From: Angelobacter sp036557225
GTDB lineage: Bacteria; Acidobacteriota; Terriglobia; Terriglobales; Acidobacteriaceae
Direction of reading: 5' to 3'
Length of the DNA stretch: 64,000 nucleotides
Assembly (NCBI GenBank): GCA_036557225.1
Contig: DATBHX010000053.1
Coordinates: 1-64,000, forward strand
This document shows, in pieces, positions 1-7,438 of the stretch; position 1 is the stretch's first letter; each line of letters begins with the position of its first letter. A model generated the notes under the pieces. The model was not told the origin of the DNA and did no database searches. It saw only the letters and a list, made by a program, of their open reading frames with translations. Both the position numbers and the translations under genes were made by a program.

Positions 1-535
1 AATCGCCACCCTCAAAGAGGTTCGGTGACAGGTCCTGCAGCGCAATCATCGAACGCAGGCAAAAACAGGCGACCTCAAATGTTTGAAAAAGCCCTTGGCC
101 ATTCAACTGAGGAGCAAAGTGCTGACTTGCCAAATCCAGAAGTTCGCGAATCGGCTCCCCCAATGCACTCACGCTGCTGGGCAGCCTCATTCCTGATGCC
201 AAGAGGGAATTGTTATATCCGGCAGACAGATCAAAACCGATGAACTCTCCGCCGCTTTGGGGATGGGCACGTCCATCTGTTGCTTCTACAACCTCGAATT
301 GATCTTTCTTGTTCAATCTACTATTCCACAATTCCACAAACCTTAATGCCTTGGCAATATTGCCGACAATACCTAACTCGCCCCCCTCTTCCAGAAACCA
401 AAAAAACAGCCTATTGATCTCGTGGTCGTCGGGAAGAGCATCGCAATGAGTCGGATGAGCACGATAGGTACCCCGATACCGTGAGTTATAATCTGTGCGG
501 GTGTCGCGCTTCCCGTTCAATAACAATAAATTCAC
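1..535 (-). CDS. candidate Rhs-toxin immunity protein (partial, runs off left edge)
   Basis: I read an open frame of about 178 codons on the minus strand from GTG at 535 to the window edge with no stop. It begins 15 nt after the Rhs stop codon (TAA, 553-551), in the same frame, and a purine-rich AGGGCGAGGGG sits just before the GTG. The protein starts roughly VNLLLLNGKRDTR and contains FFWFLEEGGELG and FIGFDLSAGYNN; no family was recognised and there is no signal peptide. By analogy with polymorphic toxin loci, a small cytosolic gene directly downstream of an Rhs tip is normally the cognate immunity gene. That role is inferred from position only. The C-terminus is missing. Confidence 0.6.
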   Translation of the reverse strand, partial: MNLLLLNGKRDTRTDYNSRYRGTYRAHPTHCDALPDDHEINRLFFWFLEEGGELGIVGNIAKALRFVELWNSRLNKKDQFEVVEATDGRAHPQSGGEFIGFDLSAGYNNSLLASGMRLPSSVSALGEPIRELLDLASQHFAPQLNGQGLFQTFEVACFCLRSMIALQDLSPNLFEGGD

Positions 536-550
536 GATCCCCTCGCCCTT

Positions 551-2110
551 TTAAGTTTTCGGCCTGGAGGCCGATCCAACCGGCACCGCCGAATTCGTAT
601 ACCCTTGCGGAACTTCCAGATGCACCTGACCGTTCTCGCCAATATTTAGATGCGGCACATTCCAGTTTGTGCCCGGATGCGGCGGATCAAGGCGGACCTT
701 GATACCCAATTTGTTGCATTCGGCAATTACTTCATCAGCCTCCTGAGCACTAAGTTGTTTACCTGACCTTGAAAGGTTTTTCAACCAATTCACAAACCCG
801 CCGGCTGTCCCTGCCCACGGAGGTCTGCCAGCCAGGAATCCTTCTTCGGCCCCTTCTTCGGCTCCTTCTTCGGCTCCTGCTTCTTCTCCACCAAAGAAAG
901 GTATGAGCAACGAATATCCCTCCACAATTGGCAAAGCTCGCTTGGCCCAAGCGTCGGCGGCCCGGAGTTGGTGACCGCCAGGCACTATTGCTGAATACAT
1001 CTCCATTTCAGTCGGGAAACGCATACCCGGGTATTTGTCCATGTAGAGGGCTGTGTTCCTGTCTGTTCTATCGGTAGTGCTAACTAGAAAAACCGTCCCA
1101 TCATCATTGTCAATTTGAACATCGATCACAGATCCCTCGATCCAGTAGCCGCCGGTTTGACCGCATTCGACCGAGCTGCTGTTTTGATCGACACTCTCTA
1201 CAGCATCTCCCTTGTCGTTCAGATAGACGCAATCGTGTCCAGTTGGGTCAATGCTACTAAGGGGGTTATTGCGCGCATAAGAATATAGGTTCCAACTGCG
1301 TGGGTCAGCCGGGTCTTGGTCCGAACCATCGTCGGGAGAAGTAAACCTTCCAAGTGCTGACGAATAGTAGCGAGCGCCAAAGTCGTCCAGGCCGGACTCA
1401 CTATCCCGCTCCTTGCCGGTGAATTTATAATTTTGCGGGCATGAGTTTATGATTGGCGACCGCTCTCCGCCAAACGGATAATAATCGCCTTCGTAGCAAG
1501 CCGTTGTTTGCGCACTTTGTACTACAACGCGACTTGTACCGACCTGATCGCTGACATAGTAGAACACTGAATTCGACGAATTCCGACGGGCGATCTTATC
1601 GCTTCCCAGGAAAATATATTCATTAAATGTTGAAGTGCTTGTGCTACCTGTTAGGTCTGTCTCGTTCAATGGGTCTATACCCATGCCATACCAATATAAC
1701 TTGCCGCTGGATTTTTCAACACGCCTGCCGTCACCGTCATATGTATATGTCGTCCCACCACCAACAAGAAGATGATTTTCCGCGTCGTAGGCATATGTTC
1801 CAGTCGCCATATTCCCGGCTGCGTCGTACAGGTTCGTGCTGATCTGGTTCTTAATGTTGGCTCCAACGCCTAAACTCTCCTGAGTACACCCTGTATAGCC
1901 GGTTACACCGCCAATGATCAGCAGGTTGCCCCAAGCGTCGTAGCCAAAGCTTTCGCCCCAGCATTTCGCTCCTGTGGTAGCCCCTGTCTGGGCAATAGCA
2001 ACGCGGTTCAGTGGATCATAGCCGAAACTCTGATTTCGGCCCGTGTCCCGATTATTGTTAATTGAAATTACATTCCCATTGTCTGCCACGGCGAGATTGG
2101 CGCTGCCGGA
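551..2110 (-). CDS. Rhs/YD-repeat polymorphic toxin, C-terminal part only
   Basis: About 520 codons match the C-terminal half of Rhs proteins. YD repeats (FGYDPLNRV, FGYDAWGNL, YAYDAENHL, YTYDGDGRRVEK) are followed by the Rhs core hallmark (YYPFGGER, FTGKERDSESGLDDFGARYYSSALGRFTSPD, NLYSYARNNPLSSIDPTG). After the core comes a variable tip: an unrecognised stretch, an acidic EEGA-repeat linker, then a C-terminal domain with KLGIKVR, HPGTNWNVPHLNIG and VHLEVPQGY that looks like a small polymorphic toxin module, perhaps a nuclease (inference). The conserved W-x-x-P-H and histidines may be catalytic. The 5' part of the gene is absent: upstream of about 2110 the frame runs antisense through a recombinase remnant, so no native start, signal or N-terminal repeats remain. 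It is probably a displaced Rhs tip rather than a full secreted protein. Confidence 0.8.
   Translation of the reverse strand, partial: SGSANLAVADNGNVISINNNRDTGRNQSFGYDPLNRVAIAQTGATTGAKCWGESFGYDAWGNLLIIGGVTGYTGCTQESLGVGANIKNQISTNLYDAAGNMATGTYAYDAENHLLVGGGTTYTYDGDGRRVEKSSGKLYWYGMGIDPLNETDLTGSTSTSTFNEYIFLGSDKIARRNSSNSVFYYVSDQVGTSRVVVQSAQTTACYEGDYYPFGGERSPIINSCPQNYKFTGKERDSESGLDDFGARYYSSALGRFTSPDDGSDQDPADPRSWNLYSYARNNPLSSIDPTGHDCVYLNDKGDAVESVDQNSSSVECGQTGGYWIEGSVIDVQIDNDDGTVFLVSTTDRTDRNTALYMDKYPGMRFPTEMEMYSAIVPGGHQLRAADAWAKRALPIVEGYSLLIPFFGGEEAGAEEGAEEGAEEGFLAGRPPWAGTAGGFVNWLKNLSRSGKQLSAQEADEVIAECNKLGIKVRLDPPHPGTNWNVPHLNIGENGQVHLEVPQGYTNSAVPVGSASRPKT
843..890. repeat. 12-bp tandem repeat in the Rhs linker
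   Basis: About four copies of a 12-bp unit (minus strand GGAGCCGAAGAA and variants) encode the Glu-Glu-Gly-Ala linker between the Rhs core and the toxin tip. An in-frame unit length lets copy number vary without breaking the frame. Confidence 0.7.
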
Positions 2111-2344
2111 GCTGATGCGTTTACAATACAAGCAATCGCGGGACACGCTTCGGTGACAACCTCGCAGCGTTATGTGCACCCGGTTCCTGAGACGATCCAA
2201 CGAGCCGTAAACAGGCTTGGGGAGTACCGGAAGGCGGAAGCCACGGCACAGCGTCCCAGGCTGGAAAAGGTGCCAAAAACGACGGCACCCGCTACAGTTT
2301 TCGCTACATCTGGAAAGGCGCAAATTGCAGCGGCAGGGAAGTAG
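2096..2344 (+). pseudogene. tyrosine recombinase (phage-type integrase) C-terminal fragment
   Basis: The plus-strand frame reads AGADAFTIQAIAGHASVTT followed by SQRYVHPVPETI, then a basic tail ending at TAG 2344. This is the last catalytic block of a tyrosine recombinase: the G-H-x-S box and the nucleophilic Tyr in the QRYVHP motif. The rest of the gene, including the Arg boxes, is missing; homology stops near 2096-2100, where Rhs sequence begins on the opposite strand. It ends 14 bp before tRNA-Leu, so it is probably the relic of an element that integrated at this tRNA. Not functional. Confidence 0.8.
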
Positions 2345-2358
2345 TTGATTTTAAACGT

Positions 2359-2443
2359 GCGAAAGTGGCGGAATTGGCAGACGCACCAGACTTAGGATCT
2401 GGCGGGTAAAACCGTGGGGGTTCGAGTCCCCCCTTTCGCACCA
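2359..2443 (+). tRNA. tRNA-Leu(UAG)
   Basis: An 85-nt sequence including an encoded CCA folds as a class II tRNA. Acceptor arms GCGAAAG/CTTTCGC pair, the anticodon stem is CCAGA/TCTGG with loop CTTAGGA giving anticodon UAG, the variable arm is long, and the T loop is GGGGGTTCGAGTCCCCC. The 3' 54 bp are duplicated 151 bp downstream. Confidence 0.95.
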
Positions 2444-2453
2444 GGACTTTGGA

Positions 2454-2504
2454 GATCCTTCGACTCCCTTTCAGTCGCTTCGCTCCTTCGAAGTCGCTCA
2501 GGAT
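2454..2504. repeat. dispersed palindromic repeat GATCCTTCGACTCC...GTCGCTCAGGAT
   Basis: The imperfect palindrome begins GATCCTTCGACTCC and ends AAGTCGCTCAGGAT, with complementary arms around a TCGCTTCGCTCC centre. A second member lies at 44175-44237. It sits between the tRNA-Leu and its att-like duplicate. Confidence 0.65.
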
Positions 2505-2540
2505 TTCGCCTGCGGGCTCAGACGCCCGCAAAGCGGCTCA

Positions 2541-2594
2541 ACTTAGGATCTGGCGGGTAAAACCGTGGGGGTTCGAGTCCCCCCTTTCGCACCA
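2541..2594 (+). repeat. attachment-site-like duplicate of tRNA-Leu 3' end
   Basis: 54 bp identical to tRNA positions 2390-2443, from the anticodon loop through CCA, and lacking the 5' half, so it is not a tRNA. This is the usual att footprint left where a tyrosine recombinase integrates into a tRNA 3' end. Only about 97 bp separate the two copies, so any element that lay between them has been lost. Confidence 0.85.
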
Positions 2595-2769
2595 AACTGT
2601 TGATTGTCCCGTCGACTGTCAGTAGTAGCTCCTCGTGTCTGAGGTAAAAAATCTCCATCTTCTGGAGACCAAAATCTACTTGGCAATCCAGGGCTTCTGG
2701 ATTAATCTCCCATCATAAAAAATACGTTGAATATGTTGTTTGTTGTCCGCGCGGAGGTGGAGATGAGGC

Positions 2770-3399
2770 ATGAATGCCCTCCTGAAGGCTCTGCGGCGGA
2801 TCGCTACCCCGGTTCATTCCAGACTGCGCCGGCGCAAAATACGGACATTTTTCGAGGCCCTCGAACCATCTCGCGCAGATACTCTGCTTGATGTAGGCGG
2901 CTGGCTGGGAGCAGATAGTGAGTTTTCCGAGCTATATGGCTTCTTCCCGAACATGACCTCGATCAACCTCATTGAAACAGATCACGGACATGCCCGGTTT
3001 GTTCGCGGGGACGCCTGCGCGATGCCGTTCGAGTCGAACTCATACGATTACGTTTTTTCCAACGCTGTAATCGAACACGTCGGCCGCTATGATCGGCAGC
3101 AGATGATGGCCGACGAGATACGGCGCGTAGCACGGAAGGGGTACTTTGTCGCCACCCCAAATCGTTGGTTTCCCATTGACCCGCACTCCTACTTGCTGTT
3201 TTTTCACCTGATGCCGCTCGGGGTTCGCAGACTGATGAATCCACGCGACGACTATTTCATGCTTTCGCCAGCAAAGATGCGCAGCCTGTTCCCCGAGGCC
3301 TCCGTTGTGCTGACCCCGGACGGAACCAGTGTCATAGCGATTGCGAGACTATCGGGACAAGTCACAGCCACCCGCACAGCGGCGGCAGGAGCCCGATGA
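2770..3399 (+). CDS. class I SAM-dependent methyltransferase
   Basis: A 209-residue cytosolic protein with a Methyltransf_11-type Rossmann fold. Motif I is LLDVGGWLGADSEF at about 39-52, the acidic end of strand 2 is LIETD, motif II is GDACAMPFESNSYDYVFSNAVIEHV at about 79-103, and the post-motif is RVARKGYFVATPN. The substrate is unknown; similar short methyltransferases act on glycans, lipids or small molecules. The N-terminus is basic (RRIATPVHSRLRRRK). The ATG at 2770 has GGAGG about 13 nt upstream. It stands alone just outside the tRNA-Leu scar and converges with the baeRF gene. Confidence 0.85.
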   Translation: MNALLKALRRIATPVHSRLRRRKIRTFFEALEPSRADTLLDVGGWLGADSEFSELYGFFPNMTSINLIETDHGHARFVRGDACAMPFESNSYDYVFSNAVIEHVGRYDRQQMMADEIRRVARKGYFVATPNRWFPIDPHSYLLFFHLMPLGVRRLMNPRDDYFMLSPAKMRSLFPEASVVLTPDGTSVIAIARLSGQVTATRTAAAGAR

Positions 3400-3538
3400 C
3401 CACTACAGCCACCGCTGACCGACGGCCCAGCTTGAAGAAGCAATGTTGACACGTCCGGAGGTTTTCAGATTGGTGATTCCTCGGACAAAGGGCAGAGAGG
3501 GAATCGTTGCGCGGATCGAGTTCCACCTGCGCACCAGT

Positions 3539-4690
3539 CTAATAGCGGTAAATGGCTGCTGCTCCGGTTGCGGTCGGCATCCGTTCAGCCGGCACTACCA
3601 CGACGCGGCCTCCTTTGTTAAGGACCAATTCCGCCAGATCATCGATCAAATCATCGACTTGCGGATGTTGCATGTCGTCAAACTCGATTTGACCATTCAG
3701 TGAATCAAGATGTCCGGGAATCTGCCGGTCGGCTTCGACCAACAATGTACTGACTCGGCCGGAAACCGCGTCGAATGCGATTTGTCCAAGATGATCGCCA
3801 ACCAGTCCCCTGGGTTTCGACTGCTCGAACTCTTCGACGAGTCGCGTCAGACGCTCTTGATAACCTGGGCCGATCACCTGCCAGGCCAGCCTGCGAAGCT
3901 CGTCGATTGACACCGAATCAGGATCAATCTTTAATCCGTCATTCATAAGAAATGGATTGCCACTCACCTTGCGGAAGATACCGTGGTTTTCGGGCAGCGC
4001 TGCCAACAAGAGAGGCAAACGCGAGGGGCTCGAGTGGTGCGCCAGAATGGAAGTGTCAACGGCTCGAAAAAACCGTTCCAAATCAATCGCAACCTCGTCG
4101 CTCTTGCCGCCATGGCCGTGGCGCATGGCCATACTCGAACCGCCAACGCCGCCGAGAGACCGAACCGTCTGATGTGGCTCGGTTAACTCATTTCCCAGAG
4201 CATCGGCGATGGTGCGTGGAACACCTGGCGCCAGGTCAATTTCGTCGAGAGCATCGCGATTACCCTCGAAGAGCTTGATGGCTCCGCGGCTCAGGCCGAG
4301 AATCTGATAGCGATCTGCCGACTGCACTATCCTGAGCAGCGGCTTGATGTGGAAGCTATCCGCCACAATGGCCAGTTCCGGAACCGGTCGCTGCAGTTTA
4401 TAGACTCGAAACTGGTCCGGCGCACACAGCACGGCGAGCCCGTCCTGCGTATGGTTCCAGAAATCGCGATCGGAAGCCAGATCGTTCAATGGCTGCAGAA
4501 GCGGTCGGACTTCCCGCGTGGGATATTCTTGCCGCAGTGATTGTTCCAGTGTCTTGACCAGGTTTTTAAAACGGATTGGGTCCTGCAGGTTATCCGGATG
4601 GTGACGGTGGGTCGGTTGATAGAGCGAAAGGCACGGAGCCTCGGCCGATTTAGGGAGTTCAATGGGAAGTTCATCGGTATGTAGACTCAT
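3539..4690 (-). CDS. bacterial archaeo-eukaryotic release factor-like protein (baeRF family 3)
   Basis: A 383-residue protein related to the eRF1/Pelota fold families found in bacteria. The N-terminal signature PCLSLYQPTHR with QDPIRFKNLVKTLEQSL, the central LGLSRGAIKLFEG and the C-terminal AAIYRY are typical of baeRF family 3. The eRF1 GGQ tripeptide is not seen; the corresponding Gly-rich stretch is SLGGVGGSSMAMRHGHGGK, so peptidyl-tRNA hydrolysis cannot be assumed. These proteins are thought to bind ribosomes in stress or defence settings, but the role here is unknown. The ATG at 4690 has GAGGGA 8 nt upstream. It appears monocistronic. Confidence 0.75.
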   Translation of the reverse strand: MSLHTDELPIELPKSAEAPCLSLYQPTHRHHPDNLQDPIRFKNLVKTLEQSLRQEYPTREVRPLLQPLNDLASDRDFWNHTQDGLAVLCAPDQFRVYKLQRPVPELAIVADSFHIKPLLRIVQSADRYQILGLSRGAIKLFEGNRDALDEIDLAPGVPRTIADALGNELTEPHQTVRSLGGVGGSSMAMRHGHGGKSDEVAIDLERFFRAVDTSILAHHSSPSRLPLLLAALPENHGIFRKVSGNPFLMNDGLKIDPDSVSIDELRRLAWQVIGPGYQERLTRLVEEFEQSKPRGLVGDHLGQIAFDAVSGRVSTLLVEADRQIPGHLDSLNGQIEFDDMQHPQVDDLIDDLAELVLNKGGRVVVVPAERMPTATGAAAIYRY

Positions 4691-4843
4691 GTTGTAAGTC
4701 CCTCGTTTGCGGCGAGCAGGGGTGATGCGAAATTGATCCAGCAGCGACGACGCGACGCCCCGTTCAATCCGCAGACTTCCTCGCGCCTTATTCCGGTATT
4801 GGAGAAGTACGGTTGACAGGCGAGAGAGTGGAGGTTTCCACGC

Positions 4844-5755
4844 TTAGGCTACGAGTTTGGCCTCCCTCAGACCGTCATGAAGATGTTCCGTGTCAGAGAC
4901 CCAGCCAAAGACGCCGCCTTGCATCTTCACTGAGTGGATCGCCGATTCATGATTGGCTACATCTGTGGCGCCGACGCTGTCTTTCAGCAGCAGGCACCAA
5001 TATCCAATATCATTGGCCTCCCTCATGATGGTATGAACGCAAACATCGGTCGTGATACCGCATAAGATCAGGTGTGAGATGCCGAGCTGTTGCAACACCA
5101 GAAAGAAGTCACTGCAATACCCGACGCCCTTTCCAGCCTTATCGACGAGGATCTCTCCTTCGATTGGCTCAACCTCCTTCACGATCCCCCAACTTTCGGA
5201 GCCGCGCAATAATAGCCGTCCGACGCCTCCCTTCGGCTTCTCCCCGATGCCAACCGCGTCTTTGCCGATGACCTTGCTGCGCAGAACCTTGTTGTAGGGG
5301 CAATCGCTCAGGTCAGGCATGTGGCCTTCCCGGCAATGGACGACGGAAATTCCAGCTTTACGGGCATCGTGCAACGCCTTCCTGGCGAAGGTCAGGGGAT
5401 TGGCCGTGTTTGAAAGTGGATAGCCCATGACATCGACATAGCCGTGCTCGCCGCAGAAATCGACTTGAAAGTCGATAGAAACGAGAGCTGTGCGCGCGCT
5501 GTCAAACTCAAGAAATGAGGTCTCTCCGAAGTTTGGCGAGTCTTCACAGGCGACCTTGAACAGCTTTCCTTTTGGCGGTCCATAGAGCCAGTGCGGTACT
5601 TTGTATGTCCTGGTCTTCTTCCATTCCTTATAGCCATCTTCCACGTGGGCCAGCATTTCGTCCCGGCGCTTGAACATAAGCTTTTCATACTCGCGTTCCG
5701 CGCCAATGTGTGACGGCGTTCCTTTTTCAATGAGACGTTCCTCAGTAACGGGCAT
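4844..5755 (-). CDS. isochorismatase-fold cysteine amidohydrolase
   Basis: A 303-residue member of the cysteine hydrolase family (relatives: biuret hydrolase, RutB, N-carbamoyl hydrolases, nicotinamidase). The Asp-Lys-Cys triad is visible: Asp in LVSIDFQVDFC at about 93, Lys in LVDKAGKGVGY, and nucleophilic Cys in LCGITTDVCVHTIM following the cis-peptide motif. A charged extension of about 90 residues (KRRDEMLAHVEDGYKEWKK) precedes the catalytic domain and is longer than in small family members. The start at MPVTEE is chosen because AGGAGT lies 8 nt upstream. It follows the NCS2 permease with a 40-bp gap, so the two probably form a uptake-and-hydrolysis operon for a ureide or cyclic amide. 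The substrate is not determinable. Confidence 0.85.
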   Translation of the reverse strand: MPVTEERLIEKGTPSHIGAEREYEKLMFKRRDEMLAHVEDGYKEWKKTRTYKVPHWLYGPPKGKLFKVACEDSPNFGETSFLEFDSARTALVSIDFQVDFCGEHGYVDVMGYPLSNTANPLTFARKALHDARKAGISVVHCREGHMPDLSDCPYNKVLRSKVIGKDAVGIGEKPKGGVGRLLLRGSESWGIVKEVEPIEGEILVDKAGKGVGYCSDFFLVLQQLGISHLILCGITTDVCVHTIMREANDIGYWCLLLKDSVGATDVANHESAIHSVKMQGGVFGWVSDTEHLHDGLREAKLVA

Positions 5756-5795
5756 TGCAAAGACTCCTTTTTTCTTCTGAATTTCGTTGCGGTAT

Positions 5796-7151
5796 TCACT
5801 TCCTGTTTGCAGGAAGTGGGAAGATAAGCTTTTCGAAAATGAGCACAAAGATAATCACCGAGATCACGGGATTGCTGAAGATCGTCTCGATGAGTCGTGG
5901 CATCTGTTGCCAGGTCTCGTGAGGAAGCAGGTGAAGGCCAAGGCTCAGGAAGATGGAGAAGCCGACCAGCGTCTGTTCGCGCCCGCCAAACGCCGGCGCC
6001 GTGTTCAGGATGCTTGCGCCAATTCCGATCACGGTCGAGGCGATACCAAGTAATACAGCGCCGGCCACCTCCTTGGGCATTACGGCCATGAGCGCTCCGA
6101 AGGGTCCGATGAAGGCCAGGACGATGAAGATGGCGGCGGCAACAACAATGAATGCTCGTGCTGCAACGCGGGTCAACTGAACAATGCCGAGGTTTTCACC
6201 GTACGCTACCGTTGCAGGAGTACCCAGGACGCCTGGCAATACTGTTTCCACAAGACCGAAAAGCAAGAAACTGCGACGCTCTTCGTTCTCCTTGACCGTC
6301 TCCTTTATTATTCCGGCGTATCCGTGGAGATTGCCGTAGAAATTCATTGCCGCCATCAAGTTGACGATCAGCATGATCAATACGAGGTCCCACGAAGGCA
6401 TGACCCGGCCATAAGGAAACAACGCCGGAATGGAGAGTAACGGCGCCTGCCGAACCAGGGTTAGATCCACCCGGCCCAGAGCCAGGAAAAGGATGTACCC
6501 CAATACGATCACGAACACCGGTGGCAGCGTCGCCCAGACTCCTTTTCCACGAATCGCCAATACGGTCCCGCCCAGTGCCAGCGCGAGGGCAATAAAGAAT
6601 CCAAGACCGAAGCCGGCTTGCGTCATGTCGCCAAGGCCAACCTGGGCCACGGTAAGCCCAATCATGATGATCATGGATCCCAGGATGAGCGGGCTCCATA
6701 CTCTACGGATGTAACGCACGGCCCCGAGATAAACGAGAGCCACGATGATGACTCCAGCTATGGCTTGAGCTGTGAAAGATTGAAGAGCATAGGCTTCGCC
6801 GCCGGCAACGAAAGCGGCGACGATTGCTAATGACGGAATAACATTCGGGCCATGAACCATCGCCATGCGATGACCAATCCAAGCCTGGAGCAGTGTACTG
6901 AGCCCGATGGTCAGAACGACGGATGAAATGTAGGTTGTCATCCGGGCGCCCTGGAAATTCAGCCCCACTCCCACGATCGCATAGCCCCACACAACCGCGT
7001 ACACCATCGTGACGAGCCATTGAAAGCTGTAGAGGCACCAGTCGTGCATTGATCGCGGCTGCTCATTCCGTTTGTAAACGAGCTCTGATTCAGGAGGCGA
7101 GGGAGGAGAAGGAGGAACGACGTGAATTTCGTGACGCAGTGGCGAACCCAT
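5796..7151 (-). CDS. NCS2 family uracil/xanthine-type permease
   Basis: A 451-residue inner-membrane protein with about 12-14 hydrophobic segments, related to nucleobase:cation symporter-2 (SLC23, UraA/UapA). Recognisable elements are the N-terminal hydrophilic lead with a Pro-Ser cluster, GPNVIPSLAIVAAF in TM3, and GTPATVAYGENLGIVQLTRVA in TM10 carrying the substrate-proximal Glu. The start is taken as ATG 7151, with GAAAGGTG 5 nt upstream; a GTG two codons earlier is possible. It is first in an operon with the downstream amidohydrolase, which suggests import of a pyrimidine, ureide or purine breakdown product. It is divergent from the MASE1 kinase. Confidence 0.9.
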   Translation of the reverse strand: MGSPLRHEIHVVPPSPPSPPESELVYKRNEQPRSMHDWCLYSFQWLVTMVYAVVWGYAIVGVGLNFQGARMTTYISSVVLTIGLSTLLQAWIGHRMAMVHGPNVIPSLAIVAAFVAGGEAYALQSFTAQAIAGVIIVALVYLGAVRYIRRVWSPLILGSMIIMIGLTVAQVGLGDMTQAGFGLGFFIALALALGGTVLAIRGKGVWATLPPVFVIVLGYILFLALGRVDLTLVRQAPLLSIPALFPYGRVMPSWDLVLIMLIVNLMAAMNFYGNLHGYAGIIKETVKENEERRSFLLFGLVETVLPGVLGTPATVAYGENLGIVQLTRVAARAFIVVAAAIFIVLAFIGPFGALMAVMPKEVAGAVLLGIASTVIGIGASILNTAPAFGGREQTLVGFSIFLSLGLHLLPHETWQQMPRLIETIFSNPVISVIIFVLIFEKLIFPLPANRK

Positions 7152-7438
7152 ATACACCTTTCAAAAATTGGGTCGGCTGTTTTGTGGGAAAGATGCAAAG
7201 CGGTGGGGCGGAGGTTTGCCATCCTGCGCTGCTTTGTCAACCGTGCTCCACCACCGGTAAAATCTCACCGAGGAAATCCCTTAAAGTGTCTTAATCACCG
7301 CCAGGAGGAGGATCCGTTCCGTATCCAGCGCTATTTGAGTTCGCCAGCGCTCACCTTGGCATTCGCGAAAAACTCCCGCGAAAACCGCTGCTGAGCTCAT
7401 GCTAAGATGTTTGGTTTGTAAGAGCGAGGGACCACACA
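7152..7438. other. divergent intergenic region, permease/kinase
   Basis: 287 bp between divergent start codons must hold both promoters. No riboswitch or operator was recognised and no convincing gene is present. Confidence 0.4.

Noticed and set aside
2304..2531. A 75-codon minus-strand open frame
   Set aside because: It reads through the antisense strand of tRNA-Leu and its flanks; such frames are a known spurious product of tRNA-containing DNA.
5756..5848. A 31-codon upstream extension of the hydrolase
   Set aside because: A good ribosome-binding site supports the internal ATG at 5755, and the extension overlaps the permease end.
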